A stretch of DNA of 64,000 bases from Cercopithifilaria johnstoni (GCA_916381525.1 CAKAEH010002091.1:62001-126000); one strand, 5' to 3'; counted from the stretch's first letter, positions 26,561 to 43,500 are shown. Notes: a model not told the origin generated them from the letters alone. Program-made: numbers and translations.

Positions 26561-28210
26561 TCCAAGTGAACGGTTAAGTGCAAATGCACAAAGACGACGG
26601 TTTTTATGTGAACAAACGATGATAAGTTTATTTATGAAATTCCATTAATTTCTCATTAGCACCACGTATTTCCTCTGAAAATGGTGGTTTAAATGCACTT
26701 ACCAACCACACGACCTGCTAAATTATCGTTGAAAAATATTTCATCAAATTCGAACGAATCTTTTTTTGCTAGGAATAATACAACCATTCCGAGGTCTCAA
26801 TACCGTAAGCGCTTTTCATGAACCTTCAAGCACTTGATCTTCCTACAGCTAGATTACTTTGTTAATTAATTTTTCTCACATTCCACCTTTATGTTTTTTA
26901 CATCTCTGCCAAAAAAATCTAATAAATTCCTAAAAATTCCCATTCATCTTTATGTTGGTAGTTACCCAATAGAACGGGAAACTATGTGTTGTTAGGCTGT
27001 CTCCTTCTTAAGTCAGCAATTTAAAAATACAGTCTGAACCCAACTACACTACTCCACCTCATACGTACAAAATATTGTCAAGAACGGTTCTCCAAGAATG
27101 GAAATGAGATGAGAGGAAGATTATAGGGTGGAAAGTGATGCCTTTAAATGCCTATAAGCAAAGAGAATTTAAAGGGAAATACAGATATTTATGATCGTAA
27201 ACAACAACATATGTATCCTTGGTGAAGAAATGTGGGTAGCTCTGTATGTTTTCTGCGTATTTACATTGAAAATTTGTATGAATGGAGATGACGGAGCAGA
27301 GGAGGGGTTGTAGGATGAGGTGAGGGTGCACCGATTAGTAGAAACATACATATACATACACACGCATACATACACATACATATTGTTAGCCGTTCTTGTC
27401 AACCCTCTATCCTCAACAGTTTGGATTCATATACTGCCTTTTCATTCTTTCTTCTCAATCATTTATAAAATGTTTTCATTTATCTAGAGATTTATTCTAT
27501 CAAAAATTCAATGAATTAGTTTAAAATATGCATTTAGTTATGCAAAGTATTCATTGACATTTATCAAATATGATGATATCGAATCGTAAAATGGACCATT
27601 GATCCATTTGTGCAGATATTTGTTTGAAAAGTTTACACAATTCCATTTCTGATGTCAGTCTGAACAGGATATTAACTTGAAAGATGAACAAAAAGAAGAA
27701 AAAAAGGTTGCAAAAATTTAAAAGGATTTTTTGAATATCAGTTTTCCACTTATTTTTCAAGTTACATTTTCCTCATCATTGATATTTGCAAGGTTTACAT
27801 TTCCATTTTCATTTCTTATGTGATTCTTTTTTTGTTCTTTAACTCCATATTACTTTGACGTCATTCGATCATTTTGCTGGCCAAACTTAGATAGTGAAGA
27901 CATTTCGACAACAGTTTATGGAGTGGGAGTGATAAAAATACATCTACTCATTTGTTTAGATGATGAATTAACAGCGTGACATTATGCTTCACAAAAATGA
28001 ACTGTATTGAATCAGTTGTAGTACATTACTGATATTAATCGGTAACCGGTAGATCAATTCCCCACAATTCTCGTGGTCGGCGCACGTATGACGCTTTGCG
28101 ATGAGTAAGGATTGTGGGATACAGCCAACAGTACAAGCCAACAGTACAACAGCTTCAATAGTAACAGTATCATTAATATCTGCTACAATTCCAACTGAAA
28201 CGATAGCACT
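26561..28210. other. Spacer upstream of the FAM20 gene
   Basis: No supported gene. Contains an acat/acac-rich microsatellite near 27345-27382. The last few hundred bases should hold the FAM20 promoter; no clear element was recognised. Confidence 0.45.
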
Positions 28211-31200
28211 ATGCGCATATATATTCGGAAATTGGCAGTCATTGTTTGCGTCACACTCTTTACCACAATCATTTTGCTGTCAGTGATGAGGAGAGACGAA
28301 AGTTCCGGTAAGATGACGATTACGTACAATAGGAAATGTTGCAAGAGCTTGCTGATACCTAGAAATCTGTTCTTTACAGCACTTTTTAGTTCATAATAAG
28401 TTGACTTAGTGAATAGGTTTTCATGCTTCAGGCATGAACTGATGGAAATAAATCTTCAAATATCATTATAAAGATTACTCGAGCCTTTTGCCACTCTTTC
28501 TGTATGACCGTGGTATCCAACTGATTTACTTGCAACACTTATCTAAATTCTAAAAATCCGAATTCCTCCATTGGAACTGTTATAATTAGAAATGAACGTA
28601 TAAATTTCAATAGATACTTGCTGAAATTTGTTTCATAAGAAAACAATTGTTTCAGAATGGTTGAAAAGATGTCAAAAACTAAATTTCCCACGACCAATTC
28701 CTCATGCCGCTTATGTGCAAGAACAAAATATTTATAAGTTTATAACTGAAGACAGCGATATTTCTCGTTTTTTTGGTACATAGTTTCTCAGTCTCTTTTA
28801 GAAATTTTGCTCAATCAAAGCTTTCCTAAAAAAGGATTAAAAGGCCTGGAAAAAAAATTAGCGATGAAGTTCTTAAGTTTTTGATTTAAAATTTGTATCA
28901 GCGATATGAAAAATAAATTGTTGCTCAAAATAAATTAATTCGTACCTCCTGTCATAAATTATCATTTCAAAAAAAAATTCAGTACCACATATCAACTGGA
29001 CATTGGCGAAACAGCTGGATCAATATTTATTTGATTTAAACATTTCGGAAATGATTCCAAATGAATGTCCAAACAACGAAACTTTGCGACAGTTTTGGAA
29101 GGACAAAATTGGGTAAATGATAAAGGCGATATTTGTAAATAGATGAAACTAAAACTAATTATTGTCTTTGAAATGAAAAATTGCTTCTTTTTTGTATCCC
29201 AAAAATGATTAATCAATTAATTTCCAGGAACTGGATAGTATTAATTACATTTCATTTATAGAAAAGTTGTACCGGAAAGAGATTCATGGGAGAAATTTTA
29301 TGCAGATATTGGCAGCTGTGATGTATACAGAGATGAAGAAGTATGCATTAAGCTTTGATCACACTGTTATCACTGCGAAAACTGACAAAATGCTAACAAA
29401 ATTTTTACCATTAATTTTTGAATATCCACAATTGTTTCGCGTCAAAAGAGTTCCGATATATGATGATAATGATTGATGACGCTACTTTTATCCATTCCTT
29501 TGATAACACATGGACGTTACCCGTTATCCAATGATAGCCGAAAGAAAGAATATGACCATATGGCATGAAGAGTGGGAGTGCAAGATCTTCCATACGAAGA
29601 ATATTTATTCCGAGGAAGGAAACGGCTGAAAAGTAGCTATTTGCTCTTACTTTGATAACGTACAACAAATTCGGCGATTTTAACTTTTTTCTTGCTTCAT
29701 TCTAAAAATAATTTTCATCGTTTTTCGTTCATATCTGCAGGTTGTAGAAAATTTGTTAAACGACCTCACCACATTGCCGTTGAAATCTGTGTCCATTATG
29801 GATGGTGGCACGCAAGTTAAACTTATCTTCACATTTGAAAATGACCAACAAGCGGTTTTCAAACCTATGCGGTATATTTCCCTCTTTTTATCGGTAATAG
29901 GATTTATTCGGAAAATGGAAGTTTTAGATTTTATTGCGCTTTCGACTATAAAGCGTAACTTGTTGAACATTATTATATATATATGACTTCTTAAATCATA
30001 AATTTAGATTTTAACTTACCAGTATGAATAGTTCTTATTGAAGTGAAACAGGGGAAAAAGATGGGGGAGGGAGGAGTGAAGGCACATCCCTGTTAAAGAT
30101 TCAATTAAGCCTAAGATAAAATACAAAAAAACCAGTTGGATGAATCCATGACTAAAACTAGAACTGAGAAGGCTGAGTAGGTTTCAGTTCCACCCTACAA
30201 TCAAAACTTTAAACAACAAAATTAAACAGAAATGGTTTGATCGCATCTATCATTAATGTCATGGAGAAATTTTACCCCGGATGTCACCATCACCTAAATA
30301 ACCTTTGCACTGAATGAGTGATTAGTCATGGTCTTATTAAATTGAAATCTCTTTATTTAGCTTTTCCGTATATTCCCTCACATTTGTAACCATACTATAA
30401 GCTTAGGTAAGACATAATGTCGCTATGAATCAACCAATTCTTTTTAATACGAAACAAAAGCAAACAAATTCGATGCAAGAAAAAATTCTTAGGCATCTCT
30501 ATAAGCCTAAACGTTTTTTAAATCTTTTTGTTTATATTGCCTAAATGGAATGTGATAAATTTCGGAATAAATTCAAAAAAGACAGAACGGAGGGAATTAT
30601 TGAAGGCTGAGGAAGATTTACAACGACAAAGACTGGTGGTGGAAGAAATAATCAAGAAATATCCATAATTTCAGATTCGGTCGTGATTATGAATCCGACC
30701 CGAACCATTTTTACTTCAGCGATTTTGAACGTCATAACGCTGAAATTGCAACATTTCATATGGACAGGTATGTCATATTATTAAGAAGCTATTTTTTCTC
30801 CTCTTTCACTTTCTACCTCTCTCTCGCTCCATTTTCTTTCCATATGATTCCATTTCTACATTTAATTGATATGGCTCTCTTGAATTTAAATGGATTTTTT
30901 CATGAATTCGTATTTAGGATACTTGGCTTTCGGCGTGCTGTACCAACCGTTGGTCGTGTTGTCAATTTAACGTCCGATTTACGTGACAAGGCAGAAAAAC
31001 GTTTAGCTAAAACATTTTTCATCTCGCCAGGTATGTCTTTTCATCAATTAATGTCATTCTCCTGTTGACACTGCAAAATTGCATTGGGTGGTCCTGCAAT
31101 TTTTGCAGGTTATTACAAGTTGTAGATTATGCTAATTACTCAGTAATATCGTCATTCGAATTTTAAGCTTTCTGTAGTATTTTAATACTGGTCCTATAGA

Positions 31201-32832
31201 AAATTAGATCGCTAGTCTCGTACACACATTGTGGCATAAGATCCCATTGTGCCTTAATGATGAAGAGGTGATGATGATATGATGCAAAATTATGTTTCAA
31301 AACAATTTTTAAATTATTTTCTATCCACTTCAATTGCTGACATCATTTTCAGCCAAAAATTTGTGCTTTGTAAGCAAGTGCGATTATTATTGTGACACAT
31401 CACATGCTATTTGTGGTACTCCTGATACTAGAGAAGGATCAGTGCAAGTATTTCTTCCAGATGAAAATAGTGTTCCAAGGAAGCATAACAGATCACCTTA
31501 CAGAAGGTTAGAGATATTGTTGTTCTTTTTTCATAAAATTCTTCAGAACATTTTTAAACTTTTTTCAGCTGAAAAAAGATAACTTGAATTTGATTTTCAA
31601 TTTAATTTATTATACACAAAATATTGTTCTTTTTCTCTATAAAATTTAAATTTGTAATTTTGTATAGAACATATTCGAAAAAGAACCAAATAGCTAAATG
31701 GCAACGAAATATGAACTATTGCCAAGAAAGCGTAAAAACAACAAGACGTTATGCTCATGGGCGCACGTTGCTTGATCTTGTTGATTTTCACGTGATGGAT
31801 TATCTGATTGGTTGGTTTAACAAAGTTTACAGACTTGAATCACCCTAAAAAGCCAATGAGATTTTCAATTAAATCATTGATTACAGGGAATCAAGATCGA
31901 CATCATTATGAAGCATTTTCCATTTTCCCCGATGCTCCATCGTATGCAATTCATTTAGATAACGGAAGGGCGTAAGTATTTACTTAACGCATTTCATTTA
32001 GTTCATATCGTTATCACCATATAATACCAAAGTTTTCTAGGGAACTTCTTTCCTGTTTAAAACAATTTTGTATATTACAGCTTTGGTAGAACGGATTTTG
32101 ATGACGATGATATATTGCTACCTTTAAGACAATGTTGTGTCTTGAGATCTTCAACTTTCTTTACATTACTGAAATACTATCGTGAGCCTATCTCGCTAAC
32201 AAAGGCGCTTCATCAGTGAGCTATTTTTTCACTTTCGTATTTTTCTCAAGTTTCACATTACAAAGGTTAACGATTTCACACTTATTTAAAGGTCGATGTC
32301 GAAAGATCCTTTGGCGCCGATATTGGCATATAAGCATTATCCCGCAGTGGAGAGGAGATTGCACAACGTAATGGTCTACATCGACAAGTGCATCCGTGAA
32401 AATCCTGAAGGTCCTGAAGGCGTCATAATGGCCGAATATCACAATAATGTTTGCTTTACTTCATGGTTTCATATATGAAGTTTTATTTTAAGCGAGCTTA
32501 TTCGAAATTAAGAAGTTTATTCAAGTGGAGGGAACTGGTAAAGACTCTTTAAATCTTTAAGTTACAAATTGTTTGGAAGCTGAATCAACACTTTCAACAA
32601 ATATGGAGTGGAAAGTGCGATGTAATTTCAAACATTCTTGTTCATTCGTTTTGTCTGAAGCAAACATCATAAAAAAGTTCAGCTGGAACAATTTTCTGAT
32701 CTTTTTTTCATTACATTTTAGGAAGTGCCATTGGTTGGCGGCGAAGAGGCATGGGAGGATGTTGAAAGCAATAATAATAATGATAATAATGATAATAACA
32801 ACAATAACAATAATAATAATAATAATAAGTAA
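28211..32832 (+). CDS. famk-1: FAM20 family secretory-pathway kinase (FAM20C / FAMK-1 type)
   Basis: Thirteen exons: 28211-28307, 28656-28775, 28983-29112, 29262-29340, 29741-29871, 30675-30767, 30918-31030, 31353-31506, 31668-31810, 31887-31971, 32081-32215, 32292-32448, 32722-32832. All phases agree; 1548 nt, 515 aa. A type II signal anchor (about residues 6-25, LAVIVCVTLFTTIILLSVM) targets the Golgi lumen, where FAM20 kinases phosphorylate secreted proteins (Ser-x-Glu for FAM20C) or xylose (FAM20B). Seen motifs: Lys183 in VFKPMR, Glu209 in ERHNAEIATFH, the Cys-rich lobe LCFVSKCDYYCDTSHAICG, catalytic Asp357 in GNQDRHHYE, and metal-binding Asp378 in HLDNGR. HLDNGR followed by FG favours FAM20C over FAM20B. 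The last exon ends in a poly-Asn tail encoded by an AAT microsatellite, which is not a family feature. The active site appears intact. Confidence 0.96.
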
Positions 32833-32945
32833 TAATAATAATAATAACTATATTTATATTGATAATAATAATATTTATATTGATAATAATAGTAATGATA
32901 ATTACAACAACTGCTACAATAACAATAATAGCAGCGATAAAAAAA
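32770..32945. repeat. AAT/GAT microsatellite spanning the FAM20 stop codon
   Basis: The tract encodes the last 20 codons of the FAM20 protein (15 Asn, 2 Asp and 2 Asn-type variants before Lys, as AAT/AAC/GAT) and continues past the TAA into the 3' UTR. Confidence 0.9.
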
Positions 32946-33395
32946 AATGGTGATGTCAGAAATAATAAGGAAAACAATAACGGCAAGAACAAAATCAATT
33001 TAAATGCTCAAAACAATCGACCGAACAACAGAAGTAAATTTGTTTCTGTTTATTTTTTTTCTTGTAATTAGAATATTGATTGTTTGAATTGTGAGAAGAA
33101 AATAATGTGATTGTTGAAGAAGCTCAATAAGTTATTTATTTTACTTTAGTGATGATCGTTTCATTAAATAGTCAGTATGATTGTATGTACAGTTCATATT
33201 GAACCTTACCTTTTTGTGTTCGGTAAGTTTCGAAATCTACAGCGATTTCTTCCAGTTTAGTTGCTTGCATCTGTTTTCTTGGAATTTAGCAAATTAACTT
33301 CAGAATGAGTGACTGAAAAATTGATAAATCAGCCTGCGATGACGCATTTTTTATTCTACTTGAAACTTGTGACTTTTTGAATTTTGGGGTTTTCA

Positions 33396-33401
33396 AATAA
33401 A
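33396..33401 (+). terminator. Polyadenylation signal AATAAA of the FAM20 gene
   Basis: Consensus AATAAA about 560 nt after the stop codon of the FAM20 gene. It is the clearest candidate on this strand before the convergent innexin gene; assigned by position. Confidence 0.35.
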
Positions 33402-36400
33402 CTAAAACAATGGTAATTACCTTCAGAAGAAAATATTTTTTTCAGAAGAAGTTCGTACATATGCATTGCTTCTAATTACTTTTTGCGTTGCCTTATTTTT
33501 TTACAGTGCTTTTGGATCGATAATACATGGCGTTGTCCAAAGTTCGGAGTTGATTGTATGCTGATTTGTATTCATACTTTTCTGATTCTCTAATTTGTCA
33601 GTTCCAATTCCTTTTTGCTGGGAAACATACTTAATTTTGCTAATGAATTATCAAAATTATTTATACAACAAAAACGTAAGAAATTCTTGAATTCAAAATA
33701 TATTCCATTATTTTGATTAAAATATATACCACCATTAATATGATTTCTGTGCACCAATACTCTAACATAAAAATTGCAATGTCAGCCAGTCAGAAATATC
33801 TGTTTCAATTTTTCATTTACTTGTTTCAACCTGTAAAAATGTTAAGCGTTCACTTTGTGTACCTTACATAATCTTTTCAAGACGATTACTGTGCCATTTC
33901 CCCTATTTATGAAATAGCCTTATGCCTTAACTCGCACTAAGTCAGTTGCTGGTTTTCTTGAAATTTTATTATCAATTTGTTGTTGGATGAACTGAATATT
34001 ATATATATATGTGTATAGTACCATTAATATTAATTATTGGATTCTTGCAATTATTGCAGAATATCCTTTACTAATTGCTTTTCCAATATATTTATCCAGT
34101 GTAATATATTGTTCTCGCTATTATCATCGCTACCACAATCATTATTGTTATCAAGCAGGGCATATGATAATTTTAATAACAGTAAATGATATGTGGTGTG
34201 CAAAACTCTTTACGGGTGATTATAATATTTTTTTGGGTCTTCACTGTTTTAAAATATTTTGTTAATTGTGAAATTTCATTTTTTATCATTTAATAAATCT
34301 TAAGGACTGCTATAAACTGTGTATTCCAAGACTTCAAAAGAAATGTGCAGCAGGATGCTCCGGGTAAGCAACCCACAGAAGGTCATGAAAATCTTATTCC
34401 CTTGATCCGCATATCGTTTTCTGGATTTCTCCAATTCCATCCTGCATTCGATTTTCCGCACATTTTATCTAGCAATCTGATGGACTGACTTAATTTAAAT
34501 AATTATGTAAATGCATGAAGCAGCTGACCATAATGAGACTGATTACTCGAAAAGTCGTTGAATTTAGCTTAAAAGACGCTCAAATTTCAAAAATATTTGA
34601 TAGCAATAAGTATTTTCATCATACTATCATTTATCGAATCATGCATTATTAAATTATCGAAGGCAACTGACAGCATCAGGTATAAAAATCACGAAAGAAT
34701 TTTTAATAAAAAAACGCGGTCTACAGGAAATGCCCTGCCCTACATATATAGGAAGTGCAATGGAAAAATAACATTAAGACCAAACTTCAATCTGCGAAAA
34801 TCATTTTTGTCACAAAAAACAAAAAGCGTTCTTTCGCTTTCAAATTCAATAATCGTCACAAAAACAGCACAATTCATTCTTTCACTCTCTCTGTTTTCTA
34901 AAAAAGATGTGATCATAAAATGTTAAAATTCCTTGAGCTGTAACATTAATATCTATAAGTTTATTTAATCATGAAGGATAAAAGTTACATTAAAGCTAAT
35001 TGAAACTTTTCTTATGAAAAGGTAATGAAGAGATACAGAGAATGCCTTGAAACTTCATGCTGCCATCAAGAGTAACCTTATTTATTGTTTATTTTTTCGC
35101 TTTTAATCCAATAAATTTCATTTTGGCCATACGAATAAAGGAATTTATTACAAAAAAATTAGACTGAAAAATTTTCTTCCTAATTTGCTAACTGAACATT
35201 TTCACATTTTTATAAATTTAAATTTCTCATTTCATCATTTAAAATTCTAACCGCTTCCGTCCTCACTATCTTTCGAGAAGTACGAGTGATTTTTTCACTC
35301 AATATTCCATATTTTTAAATTAAGTGGAAAATTAAAATACTATAAGGGCTACATATTGACAACAGCATAATACAATTCTAAACAGAGAGATCTGGCAGTG
35401 TGCTAAATTTGAGCTTTAACAATGCTTGCAATTCTTAGAGAGCAGTAGTTTTTATGATGAACAGAAACTACAACTGTTAGACTAATTATCTAATTATTGA
35501 ATAAATACAGTTAGAAATTATAGCGATAATAATAGCAATTGCAAAATAGCAGCGGTTATTGCAGTGGAACTTGTTTTTAATATTATACTATTATTATATT
35601 TTTATTTATTTATTTATTTATTATTATTATTAATTATTAATTATCAAATTACTATAATTGTTAGTAGTAACAGTAGCAGTAGTAATAGTAGTAGTAGCAA
35701 CAGTAATAGTAGCAGTAATTATTGACTTTGTTTATAATTATTATTACAATAGTAAGATTTTTTGAATATTTTGAATTAATTCTTTTATTATAAAATATAT
35801 GAATATTATAAAATATGTGAATTGAATGCATCACTGATTCTAGCAAAGTAAATATTGACTCCAGAATGCCAGCTAAAATAAAAATGAAATTTTAAAGCGA
35901 ATTCGAAGCAAAACGATAAATTAGAACATAACGAAAAATTCGATTTTATCTGCATGAATTATTCAAGATTTCCTAATTTGAACAGTGAAATTCCTCAAAA
36001 ACATTCGGAATTGCAAGACTTTATCGGTCGAATTAAAAAATAGGAAATAGTTATAGTAAAAAATATGGACGATAATAATAATAATCATAATAATAATAAT
36101 AATCATATTAAAATATAATAATAATGATAATAATAATAATAATGATAATAATAAGGTAATGATATTACAGTTGGCAAAGTTTGAAAAAAACCTAGCTTTT
36201 TTTTGAAATTGAAAGAAAAAATTCCGTTTTGAGATAAGTAAAATTGGAGAATTCCCGTTGGGAACCTTATAAATCATTAAGAGCAACGGAAGAGAAGCGA
36301 CAATTTTGTTGTGGATTTTACGAATACTGCTTCTTCATCGGCAAAAACAAAAATATTTGTCTTGACGGAAAAGCTTTTTGTTGAAATAGCACGAAAACAG

Positions 36401-36688
36401 AAAAAAAAGGAAAAGAGCTGACCGAACAATTCTCTCTCCACTCGTGGAGAATGACAAGTTATAATTAAGTTTTATGCATAATTTTTTCAGAATCTGAGTT
36501 GAATTTTCAAAATGAACAGTCTTTTTGGTTATAGCAGCGGTAAAATGAACAAACCTCGTAATTTTTAAAATCATTTTAAATAATTAGGCGTTCAGTGTCC
36601 CAGCACCATGTTCAGCATCCCAGAATTGAGCGGACGAGCGATCGATATTATTGAAATCCTGGAGTATTGAGCATTAACAATCAGTTCG
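33402..36688. other. Convergent spacer between FAM20 and innexin genes
   Basis: No supported gene on either strand. Contains TA repeats near 34000, trinucleotide (TTA/TAG/CAG-like) runs at 35580-35730 and an AAT/GAT run at 36070-36155. Open frames such as 34597-34926 have no splice partners and no recognised motif. Confidence 0.5.
36070..36155. repeat. (AAT)n microsatellite
   Basis: AAT units interrupted by CAT and GAT, in the spacer between FAM20 and innexin. Confidence 0.9.
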
Positions 36689-36694
36689 TTTATT
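36689..36694 (-). terminator. Polyadenylation signal of the innexin gene
   Basis: AATAAA on the minus strand, about 300 nt beyond the innexin TAG. Assigned by position. Confidence 0.5.
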
Positions 36695-36995
36695 TAAGAA
36701 TAATGGTATTTCCATGAAAGGCATGGTTTGGACGAGTAATTTAAATTACTTCAGTCAGAAACTTGAGATTTTCCAATCGTTCCATGAGGGGAAACATATG
36801 CCCGTGAAATGTTTTCTTTATGACATCTTACAACTCGATTTCTTAATCACAATATCAATCTTGCGAAAAAAGATCAATACACTGGAAAATCTAAATCTTT
36901 AAACTTGGACCGAAGCAGAGAATTTGCATACTAAATTAGATTAAATGATCGAATTCAGTTCAAGTTCGTGAGAATTTTGTTTTTGAAGAATAACA

Positions 36996-40119
<3,124 letters not shown>

Positions 40120-40573
40120 CGTTGGACCAAACTCTTTTTTATGTCCGTGGCCTATATGCATAAATGAACTTAGTGATTATTTCAAAGGCTTTTGTATTCC
40201 ACATTTTCTGTGGTATAGGTAAGTTGCTTTATAGCAATGTATGCTTTTTTCCTTCTTATTTGATACTATTTTCTCATTTCTACGTTTCTTTTTATTTAGT
40301 TTTTATTCACTATTTTCATTAATGCTTTTTCTCTAGAGTTAATCATTTCTTAGAAATTTTATTTAAAACGTTTTGCTGCTCTTCATATATATTTTAATCA
40401 AAAAATAAATCGCATAAAAATCTTATTTGTTGACATTTTCGAAAGAACTTTTTAGTATATGTATATGAGCAGTATATGTATATGAGCTTTTAGTATATGA
40501 GCAGTTTATAATCAAACAGGATAGGAAGTGTAGTTTTACGAAGATCAATTCAATAAGTCCATCTTTTGGAATA
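40120..40573 (-). other. 454-bp gap between two minus-strand genes
   Basis: Separates the proposed stop of the upstream membrane-protein gene from the innexin ATG. Two minus-strand AATAAA signals are present (plus positions 40291-40296 and 40302-40307). The spacing and same orientation would suit a nematode operon or simply close neighbours. No clear spliced-leader acceptor was seen directly before the innexin ATG. Confidence 0.4.
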
Positions 40574-43500
40574 TCACTTGATTTGGACAACGATAAAAAT
40601 TTCACTCTTGGGAAACCAACGTGAACTGACTGTTTCAGAAATTCGAAAATGAAAAATGACCAAGAAATAAAAATTTTCTTTATCCTCAATTGTTATTACT
40701 GCGAAAAAAGAAAGCTTATAGAAATTACATGTATAATTCTATGTGAAATTATTATAATTCATTAAAATAGCTACCACAAATTTGTTTTGAAAACTTAAAT
40801 AAATTCCAAAATACTAAAGATGAAATACCAGTGCCAGGGCCGGCGCTTCCGACGTGATGACCGTCGATGCGCAATTGATGTGTTCCCTCCAACAGCTTCT
40901 TGACCTAAAAAAAGGTAAATTATTTTGCTAATTAATATAACTTTACTGCTCGTTACGTAATGCCATTCATTTTTTCCCAACAACCATAGACAATAGAAAT
41001 TGCAATAACCCAAAAGTTTGAAATAATGTTAGGAAAGCGAAGATACACAAAACGAACATTTCATTTTGTCAATCAGACTGTTACTTTGTGCAACTTATCG
41101 AAATCAAAGTTCGAACCTCCTTCAGAACGCAATAAGTCTCAGATATTCAACACCAATGAAACTACCGATTAAATTGAAAGATAGAAATTATTTGGGAATA
41201 ATATAAGGTCACTTAAGAACACAATAGTAACTACAAAGCAAACAAAAAATGGGCCGAAAACTTTTCGATTTCTAGCAATTAAAAGAAATCCTTCACAAAA
41301 GTCTCTTTAACATAATTTTGGAAGTTATCCCTTTCAATCATTCTTCATCTGTTCACCTCTACACTACATTTCCTTCATTATGTGCAATGTGGAAATTGCA
41401 ATGGAAATTAGCAATCTTCACAACTATTTTTTATGCCAAACGATTATTTACTAACCTCCTTCTAATCAAATCTATAAACTTTCTGGCAAAATTTAAAATC
41501 CATTACTTCTCGATAAACTAAATTATTGATGATAATGAAAATTTTGTAATATTTTCAGTGTCATTTTATCTGAAAAAAGAGAGAGGAAAGCCTTTTTTCT
41601 TATTTGAGCTTCGAGTTAATTGGAGAAAGTAAGAAAAATGAGATTAATTAAATTTCAACATTTATAATTCGTTACTCCGAAAATTCATTTGTCATGTGAT
41701 AACAACAGATTTCGAAATATAAAAGAGAGATAAGATTTAAAAAAAAGCATAGAAAAATTTTTCCAATGTCAGAAACTTACAATAGCAACTATTAAATTTA
41801 AAATAGTAATATTTTTAAATTCATACGAAGAAAATTAGGAAATTTCTTTCGAAATAGATTTTTTAATAATTGAGAGAGCATGAAAGAAAAAAATAATATC
41901 CACAGTATAATGAAAGAAATTTTAAAACAATAAATGATGATATCTAGTTGTCAGTTATGTAACAGTATAAGGGGAAATCTAAAATATGCAACATTTTATA
42001 TTTCGGTAAAGGATTAGTTACCAACATAAAAACGATTATTAAGTTTTTAATTTTATTAATTTCATTTAAAATTCCGAAAACATTAAGATGTCAAAGCTGT
42101 CATTAATAAATAGAAACAGACGTTAAAATGCAACTTTCAATTTTCATTTTTTGTTTGAAGCAGCGATTAACATGATATAGTGAATAAAATAGAAAACGTT
42201 CTTTGATTAAGTGAAAGTCACAGTAAACCGAAGATGTGATTTATTAAATATAATGTGCAATTAACAAACCCCATGCAATTCATAAGGTTTGCCAATTGCA
42301 CATTATATTTAATAAAAAAAGGACTATTCACATCTGAAAATTTAACAACTTATTAAAAGTTTTTTAAATTTGTCTCACAGCATTCACTTAAATTTTAAAT
42401 ATTCCATGTATAGACAGACAAGAATGTTTAATTCCAGGAAATCAACCAGAATTTTCGGCATACAATCATTCGGGCGACTATGCATATGCAATGCAAAAGC
42501 TGGACATAGGTGGGACAACGATTGAACAAATTGAATTTACAATGAAAAAGCTATAATTTTATAGAGCTGTCTGGACCAAATGCAGAGATTTGGTTCAATT
42601 CAATTTAACTAAAATAACAATTACATAAGCCTGAATATATTTTTCTCTGTGGATACAACTTAGTAAGTCGGGTATGCTTAAATAAATCAAGAAGGGACAG
42701 ACATTGATTTCTTTTCAGGTAAAGATTTTTATGAAAAGAAAAAAAAGAGAGGATTGATAAATTTGTTGAAGTATTTTTATCACTGATTTGATGTGGAAAA
42801 TGCAGGAAAAACTAGTTGGAAATTTATGATATGATAATAAAAACATTTACACTTATTAATACTAACTAGCATCTTAAATTGGCTCACAATGCAAGTTTTT
42901 CAAGCCACGGTGCTTGGCGTAGGATTTTAGAAAACTGATACGAAATTAGAAGGAAAGAATCCAATATCTGAATTTGAAAGGTATGATGTCCATATATTTA
43001 CATACTCTTCCTCAAGCTGGAACTTTTATCATTCTAACGAGGGGAAATTATAATTACTTGATTGAAATAACTCTTTTATGGCAATCGCTCTTTAATGCAG
43101 AAATTTTTATAATCTGCCCTATTACGTATCTCTTAAAAAAAGAAACAATTGGAATAAGAAAAACATATACTGATGAGAAAATGTTTGAGGAAAAATACAA
43201 CCACCATTTGGAAAGAAGTCATAACTGCTGAAAAAATTCCCGAAATTGGTAAAAAAATTTTAAGGTAATAATGGGTTCAACAAATTGCATAACAATGTAA
43301 ATACAGTTCAGCACTTCTGATCGAATTTGCGGATGTTAGCTTGAAAATATTCATTGATTTGCATCGCCTCGAAATCGGAAATTTCATTGCATATATTATA
43401 TAATGCAAATATTTCGTCAAAAAGTGCACTTTATTACTTTCATACTAAATTGCTAAATGTTTTCTTTTGAACATCATTTTTTGAAGTCAAAAAATGGTAA

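Noticed and set aside
29267..29476. ORF MYRKEIHGRN... overlapping FAM20 exon 4
   Set aside because: Out-of-frame shadow; the true frame reads KVVPERDSWEKFYADIG and matches exon phases on both sides.
32573..33071. Asn-rich and Ile/Tyr-rich ORFs on both strands
   Set aside because: Generated by the AAT/GAT microsatellite at the end of the FAM20 gene.
35661..36286. Tyr/Cys/Leu-rich minus-strand ORFs
   Set aside because: Antisense translations of trinucleotide microsatellites.
40423..40689. 88-codon minus-strand ORF (VGFPRVKFLSLSKSSDIPKD...)
   Set aside because: It can be joined to the 40904-40829 exon only by using a different frame of that exon. The frame with VKKLLEGTHQLR fits the upstream 45-nt exon, so the short terminal frame was preferred. 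The alternative is not fully excluded.
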